NCBI GenBank assembly: GCA_964568985.1
Contig: CAZMSP010000003.1
Coordinates: 1-40,222 of the forward strand
DNA length: 40,222 nt
Reading direction: 5' to 3'
From: CAZBWE01 sp964568985
GTDB lineage: Bacteria > Planctomycetota > Phycisphaerae > Sedimentisphaerales > Anaerobacaceae
How positions within the stretch are numbered: the stretch's first letter is position 1; the number at the start of each line of letters is the position of its first letter. Shown here piece after piece: positions 22,990 to 31,494 of the stretch. The translations under genes and the position numbers were made by a program. The notes beneath the pieces were generated by a model. It was not told where the DNA came from and did not search any database. It saw only the letters and a list, made by a program, of their open reading frames with translations.

Positions 22990-23460
22990 ATGGATATGTA
23001 CGACTCGTTAGTTGGTCCCCGCTGTATGCTAAATGAGCAGATTGCACGCCAGTTCTCCGACACTCTGCCCGAGCAGGGACCGACTATGGCAATTATCGAC
23101 AGGCAGGGCAACTGCTGGCCAAGCAACCCTGAAAAATTTTCACAGTTAAATATCAACGAATCATTTTTAGAAGGGCTTTGTGATAAAATTGATGACGGTG
23201 ACGAGCCGGTTGTAACCCAAGCAAACGATTGCAGCATCATCGCCGCACAACTGGCCACTGACAGGACCAATTGCGGCTATGTGATTATTGTTTTGCCACA
23301 ATATACCCCGGAATCAACGTTGATAAACATCGACTTGATTGAGATACTGCTCAATCAAGTCAGTATTATCGCCAACCTTATCGAAAAGAACAATCTACTT
23401 CAGGAACTTCAAAGGAAGCACTACAGCATGTACGGCCGCAGCGAGGCACCCTCAAATTGA
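22990..23460 (+). CDS. Hypothetical protein, possibly GAF-like regulatory domain
   Basis: I do not recognise a named family. The 156-aa product starts MDMYDSLVGPRCMLNEQIARQF. It contains an alpha/beta part (TMAIIDRQGNCWPSNPEKF, then IIAAQLATDRTNCGYVIIVL) and ends in a long amphipathic helix (IEILLNQVSIIANLIEKNNL). The order of short strands followed by a terminal helix resembles a GAF-type sensor domain feeding a coiled-coil, but this is only a shape impression. The frame extends upstream to 22915, but those codons come from the palindromic repeats. The ATG at 22990 has AAAGGAG ending 8 bases upstream. It lies between the amidase and the GH10-like gene. Confidence 0.65.
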   Translation: MDMYDSLVGPRCMLNEQIARQFSDTLPEQGPTMAIIDRQGNCWPSNPEKFSQLNINESFLEGLCDKIDDGDEPVVTQANDCSIIAAQLATDRTNCGYVIIVLPQYTPESTLINIDLIEILLNQVSIIANLIEKNNLLQELQRKHYSMYGRSEAPSN

Positions 23461-23552
23461 CTTTGTTTCGCACATCTCTTATTCCTTGCCCATCGCACTT
23501 TTCTGCCTACCGGCAAGCATGTATATTTAATCGGTGTCAATTGAAGTTTTGT

Positions 23553-23580
23553 TTGCCTTTATGGGGGTAATTGTTATAAT
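23553..23580 (+). promoter_or_regulatory. Candidate promoter of the GH10-like gene
   Basis: TTGCCT (23553-23558) and a perfect TATAAT (23575-23580) are separated by 16 bases. The start codon is 59 bases downstream. Confidence 0.45.
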
Positions 23581-23639
23581 CAGCACATAAATTGAAACGC
23601 TAAATATTATTTTTCCTAAGCTGATAGACTACAGAAAAA

Positions 23640-25115
23640 GTGAAGTTCCAGGTTTTTAAAAACGGTAAAACTGTCGATAAATTTACACTGTGTGGTACCT
23701 ACATGTTCGGAACGGACGGAATTGGTATCCGCCGGGCTAAATTTACGTTCAAAAACTCTCTTTTAGAGTGCAAAAAACCAAATCTGGAAACAGCAGGACT
23801 GGCTTTGCTGTGGCCCATTGATGGTTTTGGAAAAACCCTTTTACCGACAACCTGCCTGCCCGAAAGGAAAAGACCATACAATCTAAACGTCGAGATAGCA
23901 CGGGCAAAACTAATGCAAATCATCAACAAGCGAGAGGATTGGGCGTTTTTCGACCAATTAGAAGGTTTGGAAGATATCTCTAAACAGGCCCAGGGCCTGC
24001 TTATTCAGGCAATTCAAAATATAAAAGACCCGCCGCAGGCCTCAAGATTAGCAGACGAATCACTCAAAAAAGCAATAGTCTTCTCTGAAGACCTGGCTAT
24101 AAAACAGGCAGAATCTCTTTTCAACGCAAGGAGCAAGGCCCACGGCTTCGGCCGAGGATGCCTTGGCTGCAGAATAGACCCTACGCAAATTGATAATCCC
24201 AAATATATTGATAGGCTACTGGAGCTGTTTGGCTCTGTAACAATACCAATAAACTGGGCGCAAATAGAACCTCATAAAGGTACCTACGATTTTTCAACGC
24301 TTGATGTCTGCATCGAAGCTCTTGCTAAAAAGAAACTAACATTCAGTGCAGGCCCATTGCTTTGTTTCTCGAAGGAATATCTGCCCGAGTGGTTACTCGG
24401 CAGCAAAGCCAGCTTTGAAAAGATCCGCGAAACTGCGTATCAATTTGCCTCAAAGGTAGTAATTCACTATTCAAACATCATCCGGACTTGGTGTGTTATA
24501 AGCGGCCTGAATGTATTTAACCATTTTGGCTTTGACTTCGAGCAGGTTCTGGAAATGACCCGTGCGGCCAATATGGCTGTAAAAGCAGCCAGCATCAAGG
24601 CCCTGAAGATAATAGAAATCAGCAATCCATGGGGCGAATATTATGCAACGACGCCTCATACCATTCCGCCATTGGTCTATATAGATATGGTCGTGCAAAG
24701 CGGGATTAATTTTGACGCCTTCGGGTTGCAGATGAAATTCGGAAAAAATCAATCCGGTATGCACGTCAGAGATATGATGCAAACATCGGCGATTTTGGAT
24801 TACTTTGCGCCTATAGCAAAGCCGCTGTATATCCTTGCTGTGCAAGTTCCAAGCCAAGATGGCGACGGTTTACAAAAGCCGGAAGTCGCCGGTATATGGC
24901 ACCAACAGTGGAGCCAGGCCAGGCAAGCCCAGTGGCTTAAGCAGTTCTATAAAATAGCGCTTAGCAAACCTTTTATTGATACAGTAACATATGCGAACCT
25001 CACTGACACAGCCGATAGTACCATTGCCTACAGCGGTTTGTTAACCGACCAGCTTGAACCTAAAAAATCTTTTAGTGCTTTGAAAAAATTACACCATTCT
25101 ATTTTTACTCGATAA
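23640..25115 (+). CDS. Cytoplasmic GH10-like protein lacking both catalytic glutamates
   Basis: Residues 165 to about 490 follow the layout of GH10 endo-xylanases: NWAQIEPHKGTYDFS (compare the GH10 W-x-x-x-EP-x-xG-x-xxF block), a WCVISG segment, FDAFGLQMKFG, a KPLYILAVQV strand and VTYANLTD. In GH10 the acid/base sits in W-D-V-V-N-E, and here the Glu is Gly289. The nucleophile lies in a T-E-L-D strand, and here it is Ala400. Residues 1-160 are an unrecognised domain. There is no signal peptide, so the product is probably cytoplasmic. The start is GTG at 23640 without a strong ribosome site. A catalytic xylanase role is unlikely, and a sugar-binding or structural role is more plausible. Confidence 0.75.
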   Translation: MKFQVFKNGKTVDKFTLCGTYMFGTDGIGIRRAKFTFKNSLLECKKPNLETAGLALLWPIDGFGKTLLPTTCLPERKRPYNLNVEIARAKLMQIINKREDWAFFDQLEGLEDISKQAQGLLIQAIQNIKDPPQASRLADESLKKAIVFSEDLAIKQAESLFNARSKAHGFGRGCLGCRIDPTQIDNPKYIDRLLELFGSVTIPINWAQIEPHKGTYDFSTLDVCIEALAKKKLTFSAGPLLCFSKEYLPEWLLGSKASFEKIRETAYQFASKVVIHYSNIIRTWCVISGLNVFNHFGFDFEQVLEMTRAANMAVKAASIKALKIIEISNPWGEYYATTPHTIPPLVYIDMVVQSGINFDAFGLQMKFGKNQSGMHVRDMMQTSAILDYFAPIAKPLYILAVQVPSQDGDGLQKPEVAGIWHQQWSQARQAQWLKQFYKIALSKPFIDTVTYANLTDTADSTIAYSGLLTDQLEPKKSFSALKKLHHSIFTR

Positions 25116-25214
25116 ACGATATTCTCGTCGTGTGTAAGTGCTTAAAAGTGCGGATAAGTAATAGCTTAATCGGATGAAACCATTCACACATATACTGATT
25201 AACTCATATACAAT

Positions 25215-25613
25215 ATGACAGAAGCCAGACAAAAAAGGATTCAATCATTGGCGTTCGTTATCAGTATTGTCGTAGCTGTTTGCTTTTCCTGGGGTCTCGT
25301 TGCGAACTTTGCAGGGCATGGACAATCATACAAAATCAAGTTAGACGAGAAAATAAATCCAAACAATGCACCTGCAGCTTCTCTGGTAAGATTGTCCGGC
25401 ATTGGCATTTCGCGAGCTGAGGCAATAGTAGCTTACCGTGAGGAATTCAACCAAAAAAGTAAAAACAGGCTTGCTTTTCAAAGTTGCAATGATTTACAAA
25501 AAGTCAAAGGCATAGGCCCAAAAACAGTACAAAATATTAGCCAATGGCTGAAATTTGAAAAGAAAGAACCCAGCCGGTCACACATACAAGGACTCGTTAA
25601 GGAGAGACGTTGA
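25215..25613 (+). CDS. Membrane-anchored helix-hairpin-helix protein (ComEA-like)
   Basis: The 132-aa product has one membrane segment near its N-terminus (LAFVISIVVAVCFSWGLVANF). Two helix-hairpin-helix motifs follow: INPNNAPAASLVRLSGIGI and LQKVKGIGPKTVQNISQWL. This is the layout of ComEA-type DNA-binding proteins used in DNA uptake. No other competence gene is nearby, so the role in uptake is inference. The downstream M3 peptidase gene starts with GTG one base after this stop codon, suggesting co-transcription. Confidence 0.82.
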   Translation: MTEARQKRIQSLAFVISIVVAVCFSWGLVANFAGHGQSYKIKLDEKINPNNAPAASLVRLSGIGISRAEAIVAYREEFNQKSKNRLAFQSCNDLQKVKGIGPKTVQNISQWLKFEKKEPSRSHIQGLVKERR

Positions 25614-25614
25614 G

Positions 25615-27366
25615 GTGGCCGAACTGGACTTTAGCAAATTACCCTCATATCAACCTCGCCGATTTGTGCCGGGGCAGGTGAATCTGACTGATATTGAACA
25701 GGTAGTGTCACTTTACCGAAAACTTTTAGCTTGTAAAATTAGCTCTGTTGAGGAACTTGAGACTTTCCTTCTGGACCGGTCGGAATTAGATGCTGCAGTG
25801 CACCAGCAAGGTACTATCCTTTACATTCGTATGACATGCCAGACAGATGACCCAAGCCGGGCTAAAATGTACAAAAATTTCACGGAGTCCATCGAGCCGG
25901 CAGTTAAACTGTTTACTAATAAGCTTGACTGTAAGTATTTGGAGGCCAGCAAGCAATTCAAGTTAGACGAAAAACGCTACGAAGTATACAACCGGTTAAT
26001 TCATGCAGATGCCGAACTATTTCGGGAGGAGAATGTCCAGCTTCAGACCCAGGAGGCGTTGCTTTGTCAGGAATATCAGGCCGTTTGTGGTGCAATGACG
26101 GTCGATTTTGAAGGTGTTGAATATACCATGCAGCAAATGAGAAAATTTCTGCAGGAACCAGACCGTTCATTGCGGGAATCAACTTGGAGGGCCGCCTGTG
26201 AACGCTGGCTTGCTGATACTGCGCGCATTAATGAAATCTTCAAAAAGATGCTCCTGCTACGTAATCAGATTGGTTTGAACGCTGGATTTGACAATTACCG
26301 CGACTATAAGTTTCGCGAGTATCATCGCTTTGACTATACTCCTGCCGATTGCAAAAAATATCATGAAGCTGTCGAGCATCTGATTGTTCCTGTGCTTGCT
26401 GATATTGTTGAAAACAGGCGTAGCCAAATGAATCTTTCTACAATGCGGCCTTGGGATTTCGATTTGGCGTACCCAGTGGATCCAAAAGGTCGAGCTGCAC
26501 TGAAGCCATTTGGTACGATAGATGATTTTATTTATCAGATGGTGGAAGTTTTTCACCGAATCGAGCCCGAATTTGGTTCTCAATTTCAGGAAATGGTTGA
26601 GCTGGATTTGTTGGATGTAGCCAGCCGCAAGGGCAAAGCACCTGGAGGATATCAAAGTACCCTCGATGATGCCCGGAAACCCTTCATTTTTATGAATACT
26701 GTAAATAGCAACGAGGATTTATTAACACTGCTACATGAAGGAGGACATGCCTTCCATACTTTGGCTTGTACCCATGAACCACTATTAGCTTATCGCAGTG
26801 AGGGCGGTTTACCTATAGAGTTTGCTGAAGTTGCTTCGATGTCGATGGAGCTGATTGGTATTGAACATTTATCGGTTTTCTATAATGAACAGGATATTCG
26901 GCGATCGTGGTGTAACAAACTTGAAGGGATAGTCTCCATTCTTGTTATGATTGCAACTATCGATGCTTTTCAACACTGGATATATGAGAATCCGGGCCAC
27001 AGTCATGAAGACCTTATCAAGGCATGGATAAAAATACACAACCGATTCGCTGGCCGACTTTGGGACTGGTCGGAGCTGGAGAAAGAGCGCGGATATCTTT
27101 GGCATCGGGTGCTTCATGTTTTTCAATTTCCTTTTTACTTTATCGAGTATGGTATTGCACAGTTAGGTGCGTTGCGGCTATGGCTTCAGTATAGAAAGGA
27201 TGCTTCAGGAACCCTGTCTAATTTTCGCAAGGCCCTGGCTCTGGGCGGGTCTAAACCATTGCCGGAGCTTTTTGCAGCTGCGGGACTTAAATTTGATTTT
27301 TCCGAGGGAACCATTGCGCCTTTGATTGAGGTGGTTGCGAAAGAATTGGAAAACTTACAGGAATAA
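25615..27366 (+). CDS. M3-family oligoendopeptidase F-type zinc metallopeptidase
   Basis: M3 peptidases are cytosolic zinc enzymes that degrade short peptides. The 583-aa product matches the usual PepF length and has the zinc motif HEGGHAFH (first His near the LLTLLHEGGH segment) with the downstream Glu ligand in LPIEFAEVASMSMELI. A helical half-barrel typical of the family precedes it. The frame also opens at an ATG (25555), which would overlap the HhH gene by 59 bases. I prefer GTG at 25615 because AAGGAG lies at 25599-25604 and the upstream gene's stop ends at 25613. It is likely part of a run with the two genes below it. Confidence 0.88.
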   Translation: MAELDFSKLPSYQPRRFVPGQVNLTDIEQVVSLYRKLLACKISSVEELETFLLDRSELDAAVHQQGTILYIRMTCQTDDPSRAKMYKNFTESIEPAVKLFTNKLDCKYLEASKQFKLDEKRYEVYNRLIHADAELFREENVQLQTQEALLCQEYQAVCGAMTVDFEGVEYTMQQMRKFLQEPDRSLRESTWRAACERWLADTARINEIFKKMLLLRNQIGLNAGFDNYRDYKFREYHRFDYTPADCKKYHEAVEHLIVPVLADIVENRRSQMNLSTMRPWDFDLAYPVDPKGRAALKPFGTIDDFIYQMVEVFHRIEPEFGSQFQEMVELDLLDVASRKGKAPGGYQSTLDDARKPFIFMNTVNSNEDLLTLLHEGGHAFHTLACTHEPLLAYRSEGGLPIEFAEVASMSMELIGIEHLSVFYNEQDIRRSWCNKLEGIVSILVMIATIDAFQHWIYENPGHSHEDLIKAWIKIHNRFAGRLWDWSELEKERGYLWHRVLHVFQFPFYFIEYGIAQLGALRLWLQYRKDASGTLSNFRKALALGGSKPLPELFAAAGLKFDFSEGTIAPLIEVVAKELENLQE

Positions 27367-27442
27367 GTATATATTATATTTTATGGCCGTAACGTATTGG
27401 GCCAATTATGTAAAAAACAGCAACCAAAATGTAGAGAGAACA

Positions 27443-27931
27443 ATGGACGAGTGGGAAATTGATAAGCCGCTGGGGCAATGCTACGGTACCGGAAGAAAAA
27501 TCGAACCCTGCGAAGAGTACTTCGGTGCTCTGGTAGAAACCGACGAGGGACTGCAACGGCGGGATTTTTGCGCCGAGTACTGGAACAGTGAAAAACCGGA
27601 TGTATTTTGCTACTGGAAAACAAAGCTTACTCCTGCCGGCCAGAAAAAACCGATTTTCGTTGATGATGAGATGTTGATGGCCTTTTTCCGGCGTCTGGAA
27701 AATGAAACCGAGCAGGAAAAAATAAATTTTCGCTTTGTCCTGGCTTTGATTCTAATGCGAAAAAGGCGCCTTAAATACAGCTCCTCAAGAACAGAAAACA
27801 GCAGGGAAATCTGGGGTTTGAGAATAACGGGCGAAAACGATTTCGTCGAGGTAATAAATCCCAATCTTGACCAACAGCAAGTAGAGCAATTAACCTCGCA
27901 GATGGGCGATATTTTACAAACGGATTTATAA
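27443..27931 (+). CDS. Cysteine-containing hypothetical protein
   Basis: I do not recognise the family. The 162-aa product begins MDEWEIDKPLGQCYGTGRKI. It has several Cys in an N-terminal block (GQCYGTGRKIEPCEEYFGAL, then RRDFCAEYW and VFCYWK), which suggests a metal-binding zinc-ribbon-like region of about 60 residues. A Lys/Arg-rich helix (LALILMRKRRLKY) and a C-terminal acidic region follow. The frame extends upstream to 27326, overlapping the end of the M3 gene. The ATG at 27443 has an AGAGAG site 5 bases upstream. It ends 3 bases before the lipoprotein gene. Confidence 0.65.
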   Translation: MDEWEIDKPLGQCYGTGRKIEPCEEYFGALVETDEGLQRRDFCAEYWNSEKPDVFCYWKTKLTPAGQKKPIFVDDEMLMAFFRRLENETEQEKINFRFVLALILMRKRRLKYSSSRTENSREIWGLRITGENDFVEVINPNLDQQQVEQLTSQMGDILQTDL

Positions 27932-27934
27932 AAA

Positions 27935-28798
27935 GTGAGTTATCAACACTATAACCACCGATTAGTCATTAGTTTTGCTGCAGTAATAATACTTAGTAGC
28001 TGTGCACCTCAGATACGAAAGCCGGTAACAGTCTATCCGGGCAGGAAATCTGCAGCTGAGGCATTATCTATCCTGAGGTCGCGCTCACAAAATATACCGT
28101 CACTCAAAGCCAACGGCCGATGCCGCCTACAGTATTATATCGATAGCAAAAAACATAAAGAAAACTTCCCTATAAAACTCTGGGTCAACCCACCAGATGA
28201 AATTTACCTGCAGGGCGATATAGCTTTCGACCCGAAGGGACTTATTGCCGGCTCAAATGAAAACGAGTTTTGGCTGGCAATAAAGCCGAAGGAAATTAGC
28301 AGCTATTGGTGGGGCCGGTGGGCCGAAGAAACTTTTACACAAAAGCTGATGCTCAGCCCTAAAATGGTGCTCGAAGCCCTTGGAATTGTTGAAATTGGTA
28401 GTGAACAAAATTGGTCATTGTCAAATAAAGGCGCCTTTGACGTGCTTACAAAACGCAACGAGCAGGGAACAATACTAAAAAAAATATATATTTATAACAG
28501 CCGTGATTATCTGATTAAAAAAATCGAATACTTCGATGATGACGGCCAAGCTGCTGTTGTTACAGAACTGGACAAATACAAAGAGACTCTCAAAGACCTT
28601 TTTGTGCCAACTTTTATAAAGATTATCAACTGTTTTGATGGCAAAAAAGAAGATTCAGCCCAAATTACTCTCGGCTCCATAAAGTCAATTAATTTTACCG
28701 ATAAGCAGCGTGGGCGCCTCTTTATTCGTCCGCAGCCGAAGGGCTTCAAGCACATTTACAAAATCGTTGATGGCAATATTATCGAACAACCGCAGTAA
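27935..28798 (+). CDS. Predicted outer-membrane lipoprotein with LolA/LolB-like fold (DUF4292-like)
   Basis: The 287-aa product starts with a lipoprotein signal (VISFAAVIILSSC, lipobox LSSC). It continues with a beta-rich domain containing CRLQYYIDSKKHKEN, the DEIYLQGDIAFDPKG block, EFWLAIKPKE and YDFD-type loops. This pattern is close to the lipoprotein-carrier beta-barrel fold of LolA/LolB-type proteins, but no specific substrate can be named. The start is GTG at 27935, three bases after the previous gene's stop, so translation is probably coupled. It precedes the homocysteine methyltransferase gene by 54 bp. Confidence 0.72.
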   Translation: MSYQHYNHRLVISFAAVIILSSCAPQIRKPVTVYPGRKSAAEALSILRSRSQNIPSLKANGRCRLQYYIDSKKHKENFPIKLWVNPPDEIYLQGDIAFDPKGLIAGSNENEFWLAIKPKEISSYWWGRWAEETFTQKLMLSPKMVLEALGIVEIGSEQNWSLSNKGAFDVLTKRNEQGTILKKIYIYNSRDYLIKKIEYFDDDGQAAVVTELDKYKETLKDLFVPTFIKIINCFDGKKEDSAQITLGSIKSINFTDKQRGRLFIRPQPKGFKHIYKIVDGNIIEQPQ

Positions 28799-28852
28799 AT
28801 AAGGCGTATAGCATCAGTTATTGTCATTCGCTATTTTTAGTGGAGTTTATCT

Positions 28853-29755
28853 ATGGCAAGAACGAGCTTAAAAGATAGAATTAAACAGGGCCTGTTATTA
28901 TTAGATGGGGCGATGGGAACCCAGTTGCTCACCAGTGGTATTGAAGTCGGTAAATGCAACGACTATCTCAATATCGAATCGCCCGACATAGTCTCTGATA
29001 TTCATCGTGCCTACCTACAGGCTGGCAGTGTCGCGGTTCTTACTAACACATTTGGAGCCAACAAATTTGCTCTGGCCCGGCACGGCCTTGCTGAAGAGGT
29101 TGAAAGGATAAATACCGCAGGCGCAAAAATAGCACGACAGGCAGCAGGAAAAGAAAAATACATCTTAGGTGATATTGGGCCAAGCGGAGATTTTCTAAAA
29201 CCTCTGGGAGATTTAGAGCCGAAGGACTTAAAAGATGCCTTTATCCAGCAGGCAAAGGCACTATTGGCTGGCGGTGTAGATGGCTTTATAATCGAGACAA
29301 TGACCGCTCTTGATGAGGCAGCAATCGCAATCGAAGCGGTAAAATCAGTTAGCGGTGATTTGCCTGTATTTGCGTCATTCGCCTTCGACCGTTCCGGCGG
29401 AGATTACCGAACTATGATGGGAGTCGATGTCGAATCGGCAGTGTCAAAAGCTATTTCTCTGGGAGTCGATGCGGTAGGTTTTAATTGCGGCTCAGCAATG
29501 CTCGATGAATATGTAGAGCTGGCAGAAAAGTTTGTTTCGGCTGCAAAAGCCTCGGATAAGGACACTTTAGTTCTTGCCGAACCAAACGCCGGCAAGCCGG
29601 AACTGGTTGATGGAAAAGCTGTTTACAAGGTTTCGCCTGAAGATTTTGCCTCGGCTGCAGAAAAAATACACTTACTCGGCGTAAATATCATCGGTGGCTG
29701 CTGCGGAACAACTCCAAAACACATTGAAGCCATAGCGCAGAAACTAAGAAGGTAA
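28853..29755 (+). CDS. Homocysteine S-methyltransferase (MetH N-terminal module/BHMT type)
   Basis: The protein transfers a methyl group to homocysteine to make methionine. The 300-aa TIM barrel starts with LLLDGAMGTQLL, typical of MetH/BHMT family enzymes. Zinc-binding cysteines are in NCGSA and GGCCGT (the last two adjacent). TNTFGANKF and ILGDIGPSGDFLKPLGD are family segments. It has no cobalamin or folate domain, so it corresponds to the first module of methionine synthase. The free corrinoid protein at 18207-18833 could serve as its methyl donor, but the 10-kb separation makes this inference. It follows the lipoprotein gene on the same strand. The ATG at 28853 has a GGAG site upstream. 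Confidence 0.88.
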   Translation: MARTSLKDRIKQGLLLLDGAMGTQLLTSGIEVGKCNDYLNIESPDIVSDIHRAYLQAGSVAVLTNTFGANKFALARHGLAEEVERINTAGAKIARQAAGKEKYILGDIGPSGDFLKPLGDLEPKDLKDAFIQQAKALLAGGVDGFIIETMTALDEAAIAIEAVKSVSGDLPVFASFAFDRSGGDYRTMMGVDVESAVSKAISLGVDAVGFNCGSAMLDEYVELAEKFVSAAKASDKDTLVLAEPNAGKPELVDGKAVYKVSPEDFASAAEKIHLLGVNIIGGCCGTTPKHIEAIAQKLRR

Positions 29756-29798
29756 GGATTTTGGTTAATCATTTTTAATTTTTTTCATGTTTTACAGC

Positions 29799-31394
29799 TT
29801 AAGGCACATCCATCAACCAATTATTGACAAAGACAACGAGGTCACGCTCATCAATTGCTCCGTCATTCGGCTCCGAAATATCACATAAAGGATTCCAATT
29901 GTTGTCACCATAACCGCTTCGCCAAGCTAATGCAAAAAAAGCAAAGTCAGCAATATTTACTCCTTCATCTCCGACAAAATCCCCTTTGGGTATTTGCCGC
30001 GCAAATCTTGGATAGGTTTTGCCTTCACGAATCATCCAGATATTCTCTGTTCCGTTGATGCTCTCACCTTCAAAATCCCAACCTGCAGCCGTGAATGTGC
30101 TCTCTATTTGCATTTGGGCTGTTGTTTTACCTTCAACTCCCGATACACCCATATCCCCTGTACCACCGACACCGTCTACCTGCCCACTAGTCTGCTGATC
30201 CCAGAAGGAATCTGAAATAATACCGTGGTTATACCCCACCAGGCCACCAGCCATGTTAGTATCTTGTGGAACATTTCCAGCTGAGTAACAGTTTAAAATT
30301 GTTTCATAACCCCGACCCACCAGACCCCCTGCGTTAGAATCTGCCAAGACATCTGCTCTTGCATAGCAGTTTATAACCGTGCCGTCATAATTTCGTCCCA
30401 CTAAACCACCAACAGATCCTACTCCAGAGATGCTACCATCAATAGCGCAACAGCGTGATATGGTTCCTTTTCTTAAATAACCAACAAGAGAGCCAACATT
30501 GCAACCTCCTCCGGCACTGACATTCGGATTATCTAAATACAAATTCTTAATTTCTGCACCACTGCCATCGACGTAACCAAACAGGCCAATAAAATCCGAA
30601 TCGGCGCAGTTATAGGTAAAGTTGTGAATCCTGTGGTTATTGCCATCAAAAGTGCCTATAAATGGATTGTTAAAATTGATGCCAATGATATTGAAATTTG
30701 TCTCGGTATAATCGCCCAAATCTATATCCGCTACCAACTTGAAGTGCCTGAACCAATCACCAGGATTGGTTCCGATAGCATTCAACATCTCTCCTGTAGA
30801 AATCAAATAGGGGTCATCAACTGTACCAGTACCTCCATCATACACTCCTAATTCTGGAGGTAAAACCCCTAATAACGGAGGTGCGTAAACATCGGGGTCA
30901 ATCACTGGGTTTTCTAATACTACACCGCCGCGTATTCCGTTTTCACTGACGTTTACATTACACTCGGCAGAAACAATAAATGTGCACAAAACGCCATTGG
31001 CGGGCGGAGCATTAGCTTCACCGACATACAATGACCCCATCTCGAGGGTCATCCCTCCTGTGCCAAGGCCACCTAACGTATCGCCTGGGTAGTCTTCCGG
31101 TTGTGCAACAGGTGAACCTAAATCTACTACCTCACCAAACTCATCAATAATGATTGATCCCGGATAAACCCAGTAATGAGCACTTAAGTTTCCTATCGAG
31201 ATAATAATACCAGCACTTACTTCAACATCAAGGGCAAAAGCCCTTACAGGCACTGTTTCTTCGGATGAGTCATAACTTAGTTCAACGACACCGTCTCCTA
31301 AATCTGCACAATTAAGATACACGGTGGCTATTGCTGATGAAGCAGTTAGCATCACTGCAGCGATTATACATGTAAGAGTTAATACCCTCTTCAT
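29799..31394 (-). CDS. Secreted protein with cohesin-like domain, GLUG repeats and C-terminal dockerin-like domain
   Basis: The 531-aa protein starts with a signal peptide (MKRVLTLTCIIAAVMLTASS, then AIA). Residues about 24-165 contain VPVRAFALDVEVSAGIIIS, a beta-sandwich domain like the cohesin-type modules of secreted planctomycete proteins. From about 190, GLUG-type repeats occur (GGLVGRNYDGTVINCYARAD, then GGLVGRGYETILNCYSAGN, then GGLVGYNHGIISDSFW), usually found in adhesins or surface proteins. The C-terminus is a dockerin-like pair (GDFVGDEGVNIADFAFFA and CDISEPNDGAIDERDLVVF). The start has GAGGA about 5 bases upstream and a good minus-strand promoter. It is convergent with the homocysteine methyltransferase gene. 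Confidence 0.85.
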   Translation of the reverse strand: MKRVLTLTCIIAAVMLTASSAIATVYLNCADLGDGVVELSYDSSEETVPVRAFALDVEVSAGIIISIGNLSAHYWVYPGSIIIDEFGEVVDLGSPVAQPEDYPGDTLGGLGTGGMTLEMGSLYVGEANAPPANGVLCTFIVSAECNVNVSENGIRGGVVLENPVIDPDVYAPPLLGVLPPELGVYDGGTGTVDDPYLISTGEMLNAIGTNPGDWFRHFKLVADIDLGDYTETNFNIIGINFNNPFIGTFDGNNHRIHNFTYNCADSDFIGLFGYVDGSGAEIKNLYLDNPNVSAGGGCNVGSLVGYLRKGTISRCCAIDGSISGVGSVGGLVGRNYDGTVINCYARADVLADSNAGGLVGRGYETILNCYSAGNVPQDTNMAGGLVGYNHGIISDSFWDQQTSGQVDGVGGTGDMGVSGVEGKTTAQMQIESTFTAAGWDFEGESINGTENIWMIREGKTYPRFARQIPKGDFVGDEGVNIADFAFFALAWRSGYGDNNWNPLCDISEPNDGAIDERDLVVFVNNWLMDVP

Positions 31395-31438
31395 TTTTTC
31401 CTCTTTGCAAGCGCTATTGCCACTAAAGAAGTAAAATT

Positions 31439-31467
31439 AGTGTAACATCTTCCTGCCTAATTTTCAA
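31439..31467 (-). promoter_or_regulatory. Sigma-70 promoter of the GLUG/dockerin gene
   Basis: On the minus strand TTGAAA (31462-31467) and TACACT (31439-31444) are separated by 17 bases. The start codon is about 45 bases downstream. Confidence 0.5.
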
Positions 31468-31494
31468 GCAGAAAAGCAACCGAATTGGAAAATA

